The notes under the pieces were generated by a model. The model saw nothing but the letters and a program-made list of their open reading frames with translations. It was not told the origin of the DNA and ran no database searches. Shown here in pieces: positions 11,171 through 21,735 of a stretch of 64,000 bases of DNA (positions are counted from its first letter, which is position 1; every line of letters starts with the position of its first letter). Source of the stretch: Phialocephala subalpina (Eukaryota; Ascomycota; Leotiomycetes; Helotiales; Mollisiaceae); contig FJOG01000021.1 in the NCBI GenBank assembly GCA_900073065.1, positions 412,828 to 476,827 on the forward strand. Reading direction: 5' to 3'. A program made the position numbers and the translations under genes.

Positions 11171-14100
11171 ATGTTGTTGAGCAGGACTTTATGGGTAATC
11201 GGCTTGGTGGGGCTGGCGAGAGGTCAATACACAAACGCAACAAGCAGTACTACCACCAGCGACTCCTCGCTTGCGGCGAACGACAAAAGCAAACCTTCAA
11301 CAACTTCAGGTTCATGTGCAGCCTCGACGGTCACAATTTGGTCGACGAAGGGAGGAGATTGCCCTTCACCAGTCACAACGACAGAGACTTGCTATGTCAC
11401 AGTCGAGAAGCCAGGGCCAACTGTGACTTATTCGTGAGTGAGATCCCTAGTTCTTGGAAGCAAGGCTGACGAAAGCAGATATACTGTAACGAAGGATTAT
11501 TACTCAACAGTATGTTTTACTAAAAGCTTTGAAGGCGTGGGGCTGATTATTTTCAGGTCATCAGCGATGTTTATATCACGACAACTGATGTCCAGACAAG
11601 TGATATCTATTATACGGCAAGTCCTTCGACTTTTGCTAGAGGATTTTTGCTAACAGGCCTGCCAGTCCACGGTGGAAAGCGACAAATACATCAGCGTGAC
11701 ATATACTCAGACAGATGTCATTTCAACTGATATCTACCATACAGAAACTTCTGTTGTCACGTCTGATATCTATTACACAGACACTTCAGTTGCCACGTCT
11801 GATATCTATTATACAGATACTTCAGTTGTCACATCTGATATCTATTACACAGATACCACGACCCAAGAGGAGACGTGAGTAGCTCTTCCCTGAAGAATGA
11901 GGGGTAAGTTCTACAAACGATGCTGATTTTCTTCAGAACCACAACCACAGAATGGTACACAACAACCACGACCGATGTAATCACTACAGTAAGCGTAAAT
12001 GAGCCTCCGAGCAAGATGAAATGCTCACATATGACAGTCCTATCCATACAACGTGACCATCACAAACTCCTATGGGTAAGTCAGCCTCAAGCTGCTATGA
12101 ATCAATGCTAAATGAAATCAGATACCCCGTAACAACCACGGAATGGAGTACGACGACTACTACGTGCATCGAGACCTATTCGACGACGTATGCCACGACA
12201 GTAAGTTGATTGAGAAGCTTGGAACAGCGGGGTGTTGACGAATTTTAGATTCCAACGACAACAACGGAACTTTCAATTTCTTTGGAGACTGATTACATCA
12301 CGGATTATATCACGACTACGACGACCTGCATTGAGCCAACGACTGTGAGCAGCTTCCTATTTCCCTGTTTTGCATTCCGCGGAAATATTTGGCACGTGAC
12401 CATTCTTTGGTTGGGCGATCCTCTTCATCATCGCCTCAAGACTCAAGGAGCCTTATAACATATCCATATTTTATGTCCTCATCAAGATTTAGAAATCCTA
12501 GGGCTAGTAGGGCGTGTGCAAAGAATGCCTCGGACTTTCTTGTTGAGAGTCACGTGCACTACCATTTGCATCTCCAGATTTAAAGGAGCGCCAGCCCAAA
12601 GTCCGTTCAGCTTCCAAAACGCTTGATCGATATTTCTGTGTGGGCTCAGAGTATCTTGGAAAATCGAGGGCCTTTTCCTGTCAATAAGCTGGAATTCTCT
12701 GGTCCCTTAAAGCAACGTCGGGATGGAGCTGGCCTCGAAGCAACCCTTTCTTTTTTCTCTTTAGCAGTTTCGATAGTCCAGGACTTTCTCTGGGCTCTTA
12801 GCTGACTTGAAACAGTATACAACAACGCAGGAAGTGACGTACACCACCTCAATTCCGTATGCCGTGACCAGCGACGTGACTTATTGGTAAGGCTCATCCC
12901 CGTCCTGATTTCCTCTTCCTTCTCGCGGAGACTTCAAAGCCTAGGAAAATATCTCAAGAACACTCGTACAAATTCCCCTTGCGCATTTGTACTTGAATTT
13001 TAGATACTAGGCTCTGAGCTCTTTCGGAATTCCTGACCATGCACCTCGCTAACTCGTTACACAGGAGCACAACCACATTCACTTCTATTGAGATTTACAA
13101 TTATACAACTAGTTATACGACCACCTCAGTCATAACTACAACGACTCCAACGACGTGAGAACCCCTTTCTTGCCGTCTTTTGATTTGAGATCCTGGCTCC
13201 TCGGCCCTTCACCCCACTTCGGACTTTGAGCTAACTCCTTCCCAGAACCACGGAAATCTCGACCACGACAGATCTGTCAATCTCAGACTACACGTATACC
13301 ACGTCAATTCCGTATGCTGTGACCAGCGATATCACGATTGATCATACGTAAGTTCGAATTCCAACCAAACATTTTTCTTTCGAGATTGTCCCATGATTCC
13401 AAATGGGGCTCTCCACGAGCCCGGGATGTTTCAAGACTCTGGAAGCACCTTTGAAACTTCCCCATCACCCCGCATTGTGCCCGGTATCGAATGCTGACTC
13501 GGGAATTCACAAAACAGGTATACCAGCGAAACCACCTATACGACAGAGAAGGATTACTACTATACGACAACCCAGCCAACCACAACGACCGATTATATCT
13601 GGTACACGTATACTACGACAGTTCCAACGACCACGACCAGCATCTCAACTTATACTTACGATACAAGTGAGTTTTTCCTTCTTTCCTAGGTCTCTAGCGA
13701 GGTACGACTTTGGCTGGGGCTTTCTGGGCTACCAGAAGGGCTTTGGGGACTTGGGACATTCATAAAGCTTCCTTGATGTCTTTGAAAATTCAAGCATGAG
13801 CTTGAAGTTCGAGGCGAAGAGACAAGGGCAAACCCCACGCTCGCCTCTGCCTCAAACATTCTAAGCCTCCTTAAGTCCTTCCGGGCTTCGGGGCATCCTT
13901 AAAGCTTTTCGAATGCCCAAAGGACTTGACATCGTGCCTTAGCTTCTGTCAAGAAAGAATTCTTGAGTTTAGCAATGGGCGAACTTCGAATGCTGACTTT
14001 TTCAAGGCTATCCGGTTTATATCACTTCAGATATCAGCACCACGGTCACTTCTTACGTACCAACGACGTACACTAGCCTGTCAACGATTGTTGATACGTA

Positions 14101-17100
14101 TTCGACAACTGTAAGTGCCCATTCAAGAGCGTGAATTGCATGCCATGGAGTCACGTGCTTGATTCGATGTTTGGGATGAATATGGCTAATGTTGCAATAG
14201 ATCACAGATAGCTATACCACAACTGATAGCACGACGGCATGTCTTCGTCTATCCCTCCAGATAACCCAGCTAACCCCTCCCAGACCACAGATTACATCAC
14301 GTACCTCGATACGACCACGGCACGCCTCTCCCCCCTTTCCCGACCAGAAAGCTTCGCTAACAATCCCAGACCACAGCATCGTTCACAGAGACTGATACAA
14401 CAACTGTGGGCCACCAATTGTCCCGTCTGATCAAGAAAGTCAAAGCTAATCGTTCCTAGACTACGTATTTGACCACATACACCTACAGCACTTCGTATCC
14501 TGTCTACACGACGATTGATCATAGCACGACAATCACCAGCTATGTGCCAACGACTTATACGTCACTATCGACCGTTACGGATACTGCTACCACCACGGCA
14601 AGTTCCCTTTTCCCTTGCTCAGCATGCTCAATGTCCCAACTTCGCCTGGCGTTTCTCATCCAAGTTTCCTTGACCTATGGCTTTCTTCGTTCGGCTTTGG
14701 TCGGCCATGGGTAGCAAGTCAAGGCGAGAAAAGCCGGAGGAGGTCCAAGCATGGCTGGGATATTGAGAATTACTTCCCTGCTTCGATTCATCGACTAACT
14801 TCCAGCAGACAACTTCAATTTCAGTCTCTGAGTACGATGTTACGATCACGAGCTACATTCCAACGACAACGACGTATATTTCGACGTTCACGTTCAATAC
14901 TAGCTATCCTGTCCTTACGACTGTCATTGATAGCACGACGTTGACTTGTGAGCCTCCTCCCCTGCATTCTTCAATCTTCTAGCCTTGCCTGGGCTTGCTC
15001 GCCTCTCTTTCTTGAGCCACAAGCTCTGCTTGCGAATATCAAACCCGAAATGGACTCAAGCTCGCGACAGAAAGTCCAGCCAAAGCCGGGACATCGAAAC
15101 TTCCCCATCCCATCCCCTCCCCTCTCATCTTATTATCCTCATGCTAACTCCTCATGCTTCAAGCATACACAACATCGACCTACACCTCGCTTTCGACCGT
15201 GACAGACACCAGCAGCTTCACTGAAACCGATACAACCACAGTATGTCACTTTCCTGCTTCAATTTTCGAGAAGTGAGGATGAAAGCTAACTTTGATAGAC
15301 GACTTCTGATATCTTCCTTACGGATTTCATCACGGATACGGTAACTGCGACGTATTCTACGACGCTGACAGTCTCTACGTGAGTTTTCCTTCTTTCTTTG
15401 CTAGTTCTAGAGTAGTTTGAGAAGATCAAGATCTCGAGATGGCACGTGACTGGATGCTTCATGGCCTCTCTTGAGATATCCTTTCAGAGTCTCCGTCCTT
15501 TGGACAGCACTCCAAAATAGAGTCCGCATATTGCATTGTCCTTAGAAGGCTTGGGACATTGGAATTTTAAAGGCATCTCGAATCATTCCAAAATCACGAG
15601 ATCTCCTACCTCGACGACATATCTGTAGAGGTTTCGGGTCCAGACATGAGTCAGGAGCTTGAAAGCTGTCGAAAAGTTTTCAACTCCTCTCGATATCCAT
15701 TAATCGATCTTGGCCATCCCTATTCACGTTCAAATTTTATAAGAAAGCATGCATTGGCCTGGAAGCTAATATCTTGACAGCTCATATCCTGTATTTATCA
15801 CAGATTCGACAACAATCTACAGCTTCAGCACATTCACTACCGTCAGCTCGTTCACCAGCACTGAAACGGACACCTATAGTACTACCTATAGCACCACAGC
15901 CACGGACTTCATCAGTAAGATTCTTCTGCTCATGAGATGACCTTTGACTAACCTTTCGAAGCAACCACGGAAACTGATACTTCAAGTATGTTCTCAAACT
16001 CTGCCTAACTTGATCCTGTTCTAACGTTTTAGCTTCTACTGTTGATTTCACGTTCACAACGACTCTGCCAGCCTCGACTGTGACGACATCGATTTCAGGA
16101 TCCTTGACCACAATTGAGCTTCCGCCAGTCACGGTGACTTCTGTCTCTATTTCTACCCTGGACGTCTTGATCTCAACAACAATTACCAGCGTGGTGACCT
16201 CAGATATCTCATTCTCGTTCACAGATACCACAAGTAAGCCAAAACCCTTCAAATTAGAAACTTCTTGCTAACTGTCCAGCCACCACCGAGGACTTCACAT
16301 TTACATCAACGCTACCAGCTTCCACAGTCACAACATCGATATCTGGATCACTAACGACAATAACAATCCCTCCATCGACTGTGACCTCCATTGAACTGGT
16401 CCCAACAACAATTGTCTCAATTTCGATAAGCGACTTGCCAGGTTCGGTAACTACACTTCCAGGAGTCGTCACGACATCTGATATTTTCATAACTGTTACG
16501 TCTGTGAGCCTTGGGCCGACAATCACAACATCGATTTCTGGTTCGTTGACGACAGTTACTGGACCTCCGGTCACTTTTACGTCGATTTCTACGCTTCCTG
16601 GTTCTGTCACGACATCTGATATCTTCATAACTGTTACATCTGTGAGCCTTGGGCCAACAATCACAACATCGATTTCTGGTTCGTTGACGACGGTTACTGG
16701 ACCTCCGGTCACTTTTACGTCGATTTCTACGCTTCCTGGTTCTGTCACGACTCTTCCAGGCTCGGTGACCACTCTACCTGGGCAGGTGACCACTATCACA
16801 GCCCCAGGATCTGTCACTACGCTTCCTGGTCAAACAATCACAGTTTCGGGATCGGTTACCACCCTACCCGGCTCTGTCACGACTCTTCCCGGCTCGTTGA
16901 CCACAATCACAGCCCCTGGACTCACAATTACTCAACCAGGGACCACACTGACCATCCCAGCGTCCACAATTACCTCAGTTGTGACCTCAACGCTGCCTGG
17001 AATTCCCACGACCTTCACCCAAGCCGGAACAACTATCGTCTCGATTCAACCTGGCTCAATCACGACCTTTACGATCACTCAGACTCTTCCAGCATCAACT

Positions 17101-18411
17101 ACGACCGCCATTGGTGCTGGAGAAACGATTACAATAACAGAGTCCGTCTCTACTTGTCCAAAGCCTACAAATAGTGGTCCAGTCGTTCCACAAGCCACTG
17201 GCAAGAACGCACTCTGGGGTTGCTTACCAGGCTTCGTCTGCGACCCACCCAAGCCAGCAGGATGTGTTCTCTGGTCCGATCCTCCAGACTATGATTACCT
17301 CTGCGAGGCTCAATGGTGTATCCCATCTCCACCATACACGGACGTCGAGTGGCCAGACAATCAAACTGCGTATTTCCCACCCATCGAAGGATACTTCAAC
17401 CTCAATCCCGAAGCATTTGGTCTTTCGTTTGACATCTTTGTTGAAAAAGTGGTTATTACTTATGTCACCAACTCCTGGGGATCGAAGGTCTTGACTACAT
17501 ACACAACAGGCGACTGGTCTTCGCAAGCCAGCCTGACCTCCTTCCCACCTGCGACTACGACACCTGCATCGTCAACCTGGCCCACGACCAGTACCAACCC
17601 AACTTACACAGCAAAAGACTACACCACATCCCAAGCATACACTACCTCCAAAGGCTGGAAACGTTCCCTCCAAGATCTCGTCGGCCGCAACCCCGCCATC
17701 GAAAAGAGAGATTCAAGCATCCAGAAACGAGATTCCTCCAACGTCCCAGCAGTCTGCTACGCACCATGCAACAACTGCTACATCGAAGCCCAACGCGTCG
17801 GTCTCTCCGACGCCCTCTGCGCCCCCACCTCCGTCTTCGAAATTGATTACGCCCGCTGCCAAGCCTGTATCGCAGCCCACACACTCACCACCCAAACCGA
17901 CCCCGCCAAAGTCTACGTCGATCCTGAATTTGCTCCTTTCATCAGTTTCTGTATCGCGGAGACGGCGCAGAGCGTCGTGGCGGCGACGAGTACAAGTTCG
18001 GTGACGGTGCAGCCGGTTGCAGCCACGACGAGTGTGGTTGCTACGGTGCAGACGGTCCAGGGGACTAGTACGCCGGTTAGTACGGTGGGGGTTACGAGTC
18101 AGACGACCGTGCCGCCGAGCTCGACTGGTGGGACTGGGGCCGCGGGTGGCTCGACTGGTGGGACTGGGGCCGCGGGTGGCTCGAGTGTGACGGGTGGGGG
18201 TGCGGGCTCTACAGGGACTGCAGGAGGTGTCACAGGCTCGGGCTCAGGCACGAGTGCGGGCGGAACTGCAACTGGCAGCGGATCTGGATCTCCGACGACG
18301 AGTGGACCGATTCAAGTCACTGGCGGTAGTGGAGCAGCTGGTCTACGGCCCGCGAGCTTCTCTGCTTTTGCTGTGACCTTGTTTGCTGCTTTCTTTATCC
18401 TCTTCGTTTAA
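11171..18411 (+). CDS. Large Thr/Ser-rich GPI-type cell-surface protein, 24 exons
   Basis: Splice signals and phase give 24 exons: 11171-11433, 11479-11509, 11557-11616, 11666-11874, 11937-11988, 12038-12075, 12122-12197, 12249-12344, 12816-12886, 13065-13154, 13246-13347, 13518-13666, 14007-14110, 14201-14236, 14284-14319, 14370-14405, 14460-14597, 14809-14947, 15164-15240, 15299-15378, 15781-15914, 15962-15985, 16033-16233, 16280-18411. They total 4374 nt, or 1457 residues, with every junction in frame. Order of parts: signal peptide (MLLSRTLWVIGLVGL), a short Cys-containing segment, a very long Thr-rich stalk, a Cys/Pro/Trp-rich module (about 17200-17330), three Lys-Arg sites, a second Cys cluster (about 17750-17960), a Gly/Ser/Thr linker, and a C-terminal hydrophobic tail after small residues, as in GPI-attachment signals. 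Heavy O-mannosylation and a wall-adhesin role are inferred. Four introns appear to use GC donors. No named adhesin domain is recognised. Confidence 0.85.
11617..11665 (+). other. Apparent GC-AG intron 3 of the surface-protein gene
   Basis: Exon 3 ends TAT TAT ACG and is followed by GCAAGT, the usual donor context of GC-AG introns. A CTAAC branch-like motif precedes the CCAG acceptor. Reading joins in phase 0 from ACG to TCC ACG. No GT in this region gives a phase-compatible junction. Confidence 0.7.
11749..11862 (+). repeat. 12-residue (36 nt) tandem repeat in exon 4
   Basis: About three direct copies of a unit encoding TSVVTSDIYYTD, with one Val to Ala change. A more diverged copy (DVISTDIYHTE) lies just upstream. 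The unit length equals that of the three separate 36-nt exons at 14201-14405 of the same gene. Confidence 0.85.
14201..14405 (+). repeat. Ladder of three 36-nt exons
   Basis: Exons 14201-14236, 14284-14319 and 14370-14405 are each exactly 12 codons in phase 0. They encode ITDSYTTTDSTT, TTDYITYLDTTT and TTASFTETDTTT, and are separated by introns of 47, 50 and 54 nt. The exon sequences resemble each other, while the introns share only the branch and acceptor signals. The first two introns begin GCATGT and GCACGC rather than GT. Confidence 0.7.
14598..14808 (+). other. Apparent GC-AG intron 17 of the surface-protein gene
   Basis: Exon 17 ends ACC ACC ACG followed by GCAAGT, and the acceptor is CAGCAG before ACA ACT. 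Reading straight through meets a stop at 14712-14714 after losing the Thr-rich composition, so an intron is needed here, and the GC donor keeps phase 0. Confidence 0.7.
16471..16746 (+). repeat. 138-nt tandem repeat (46 residues), two copies
   Basis: Copies begin at 16471 and 16609 and differ at only a few, mostly silent, positions. The unit encodes TTSDIFITVTSVSLGP followed by a Thr/Ser/Gly/Pro-rich part ending STLPGSV. A third copy is present only as its LPGSV end, which continues as a series of LPGSVTT-type heptads. Near identity points to a recent duplication within the wall-protein stalk. Confidence 0.9.
18121..18180 (+). repeat. 30-nt perfect tandem repeat (STGGTGAAGG x2)
   Basis: Two identical 30-nt copies in the Gly/Ser linker just before the C-terminal anchor signal of the surface protein. 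Identity at every base suggests very recent duplication or slippage. Confidence 0.9.
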
Positions 18412-20635
18412 GCATATTCTGATTATCATTTTGACTTTGAGCGAGCATTCGGCATATCATACGATACCCACGGTCCTTTCATCATATCATTATACACAGC
18501 ATTGCATATATACCCACAGTCCTTCACGATATACAGCATATACATACACGATCATTACGAAATATACCCAGGCATGGACGGACACTCATTTCAGACACGG
18601 AGTTATCTGGAAATTTTGGGTTTAGGAATTGGGGGGTTAATGGAAAAATAAATTGCGCTGCTTGGACATGGGGAAGCGGAAAGTATGGAGAAGGAGAGAA
18701 ATGTTTGATGTTTAATGTTTTATTCTATTCTTGTGTGGATAATTAATGTTCGAGGTGGGCTTGTTGCGTTTAAATAACCCAGACGAGGAAAGGACTTTGG
18801 GAGTAGCTTCAGTAGCGGAACAAAGTTGGACATTCTGAAATCCGTCCTCGATCACCTCGTGAATTTCAAATAAACCTGATCTCAAAGTAGCTTCATGATC
18901 TCGAACGAGACGTTCCCTTGCGTTTGAACGCTTGGGGCTCGGCAAGTGCCTCCATTATAGGCCTAGCCTGAGGCTATGGCTCTACAATTGGAATATGACT
19001 AAAACTCTTTATAGGCGGATTCTACTCAAATAACCCTTCTCTCACAGACACCGCAGTCGCTCCTTCAAGTCCAGCAAAAACTCTTGTCTAAAGATCTAAA
19101 GGCGTTGGTTGACCATCTGGTTCCCACATTAGGCATTCCATAACAAGCTCCCTCAACTCCTTTGAACACAAGTCGCTCCATTGGCGGGTCGCTCCATTGG
19201 CGGGAGAATAGAATAGATCCATGAGTGTATTTACCCGAGTATTGGGCTTTGGATAAAGGTGCTTTCCACAATTGCTTGTTTGTTGACGCGGGAAATTTGT
19301 TCTCGAGCATGATGAGGGCGTGCATGATGAGTCCGATTTGAGAGATGTTTGAGCATGCTCCTTTTCTGGGGCTGAGTATCAAGGTTCCTTGTGTGTTTTC
19401 CTCGGGAGTGTCAGCTTGAGGATCTGTTCAGGTGTCGTCGAGCATGTCCTCTTACAGAAGCTCTCCATCCCACAGCACTTTGCGTGCGGGCTTCTGCACC
19501 TTCGGCTCTACTTCTTGGGTTCTTCGACTCTAGTCGTGCACTGCCAAAATCTCCACACTGTCCCCATCAGTTTCAGATGGAGGGATTTCTGGAGCCATGG
19601 GAATTCACTTTACCTTCATGGTCAAATACCGAACATACGCTTTGTCATGATAGACAAGGAAGACTAGAAGAACCTTTAAGCCCTCGAGCCTCGATGCGAT
19701 GGAGCGCCGGATGACTCTCAAGTAAAAACAGAAACATGCTACACGGAGAACGATATAAATCCTTGAAGCGTGTAACGACTCCTGAAACTGAACACATTCA
19801 ACTTGCGAAGGCTTTTTAGGTATGTTTCTGTCAGAAGTTTGCCAAACGAGCGCTGAGGTTTTGAAGACGATTCATGTTACACCTTATCTATCATTTCTCC
19901 ATCACGAAGTATGCGATAGAGTGGCATTCAGATTTGAAACGTGAGTATAGCACGCAGAAGCATGAATACAGGAACTTTGTTCTGATGCCTGGCAGCTCAA
20001 AACAACGACTTTACCGAGAATCCGCAGGGCCCTCTCTTTGAAGAAGTCAACGAAATTCTGGTCGCAGCAAGATGTCCCAAATTAGGAGCTGGACCACCTC
20101 TGGTCTAAATGATTGTATCGAATTGAGAATTTGAGCCATCTAATGGATATGTTCTTAAATATTTCCTTCTGTATCGTGTGATTTCCAATAATTAAGTAAA
20201 ATGGTGCTGGGTTAGAACCAAAAGTGTCGATAAAATTATAGCGGTGCGAAGCCTGTAGCCACAGCACTTTGCAGCCTGGAGGCCCCTGAAGGGTTAGCGA
20301 CACGATGCCTGGAATCACTGCAGGCGCAGGGTAAAATTACCCCTCACTTGTACCAATGTTACACAAAACTCTCTGCTCACTACACAAAAGATCTTGAAGC
20401 TCACGATTGAAGGTCTTTCAGAGGCACACCGTACATTCGGGAAGCTTTCAATAACTTGATATCGTGTGTTGTCTTGCAGATGCTCATCACGGACTGAAAC
20501 TTAGCTGAACTTTCACCCCACTTGTCAATGCTGCTTCACGATACCGCCTCAGCACGACCAGAGACTGAAATATGTTTTGGTATGTTGGAGTGACTGGCAC
20601 TCGAACAGGACAGAAGCTAACTAGTGCCGGTGAGA
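18412..20635. other. Intergenic, no convincing gene
   Basis: About 2.2 kb after the surface protein. It includes the AT-rich 3' flank with repeated CATATA/CATATC-like motifs at about 18480-18570 and a short direct duplication (GGCGGG-TCGCTCCATT) near 19175-19205. Frames of up to about 107 codons on both strands show no domain. The leader of the APH-like gene lies at the right end. Confidence 0.4.
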
Positions 20636-21606
20636 TGAGTCCACCGATAGGCACATCTGTGCGCAGTCTCAATTCAGAACCTGAATGCTGGATGCTAGGC
20701 TCCTCGAAAGTCTGTGAACGAGTCACTGTCTCGTACCCTCCCAATGTACCGATTCCTTCGGGGACGATCATCAGTTGGAAAGATGGAGAGCACACATTCT
20801 ATCTTCGCGAGCGAGAAGATGCAGACGATTTGCTTGAAGATGGTTCGCAAGAGGGCTTGATACATGCAGCCGGCACTTCGGCTGCTATCTGGAGTCTGGG
20901 AGCCGATACCATCTGTAAAGTCAAGGCTTGGTCTGATGGATTGGAGTCCGAGAGTGACACCATTGAGTTCGTCCGGAGGAATGCACCTTATGTTCCTTTT
21001 CCAGAAGTTATATATTCTTAGATCGACCATGATTGGAGTAGGTCCTTTCTGATGATGAAACGGGTTCCTGGGCAAACTCTTCGAGATGCATGGCCTTACC
21101 TTTCTCTGCCTCAAAAGTCCCAGATTGCCTCGCAGGTTGCACGGTACTGTTTCAAGCTGGCTGTGATCACGTCAACAAAATTCGAAAGCGCTACTCATCG
21201 TGGTGTGCTCGAACCGTTTTTCATGACCACCGACCCTTCTCACCCATCATGGAAACCCAAACCCCTCGGTCCTCTTTCTCTGACGGATCTCAACCTTCAT
21301 CTTTCAAAATCATTTATAGGGTTCGAGGTCGGATCTACTCTACACTTTTATCATGCCGACTTTGGACCTGGCAGTATCATGGTGTCGAAAGAGGGAAACG
21401 TGGAAGTCATTCTAGACTGGGAATCTGCTGGGTTTTATCCCAAATCTTGGATCGCATCAAAACATATACTTAACGCTGGATTTTATCTGGCTCCAACACA
21501 AGGAACAAACAGGATGGAGTGGCGTGACTTCTTCGTGTCCATGCTGAAGGAAAGAGGGTTCGAGCCCACTACTTTCACAAAGCCTGAGCCCAAGGAACAG
21601 GTATGA
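20636..21606 (+). pseudogene. APH-like phosphotransferase gene with in-frame TAG
   Basis: One continuous frame runs from about 20636 to the TGA before 21607, except for a TAG at 21019-21021. The stop falls inside a conserved stretch, between PFPEVIYS and IDHDWSRSFL, where homologs as I recall them carry Trp, so TGG to TAG is the simplest cause. Downstream are the family's MKRVPGQTLRDAWPYL segment, the catalytic loop as H-A-D-F-G-P-G-S (usually H-x-D-x-x-P-x-N) and I-L-D-W-E-S-A-G for the metal-binding Asp. The Asn to Ser change would weaken Mg binding. No intron of plausible length removes the stop without deleting conserved residues. The true start is unsure: a GTATGT...CTAAC...TAG sequence at about 20579-20626 may be a leader intron. 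Members of this fungal family have mostly unknown substrates. Probably a recent pseudogene; readthrough is the alternative. Confidence 0.7.
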
Positions 21607-21735
21607 GAGGAAATGACAGAGCGAATATTGGTCCAAGATGGAGACGAGCCTGATCTTGAAATGGAGGACGATACTGATGCAGAGTGCGGAAATTTTGGAC
21701 GAGAATGCTTGAGGCAATTGACTGCACAAGAAGGC

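Noticed and set aside
16254..16817. Long minus-strand frame opposite the surface-protein stalk
   Set aside because: It is the antisense shadow of the Thr/Val-rich tandem repeat; the plus frame has signal peptide, introns and anchor.
20572..20635. Extension of the APH-like frame to the ATG at 20572
   Set aside because: The segment contains GTATGT...GCTAAC...TAG, which looks like an intron, so this upstream ATG was not used.
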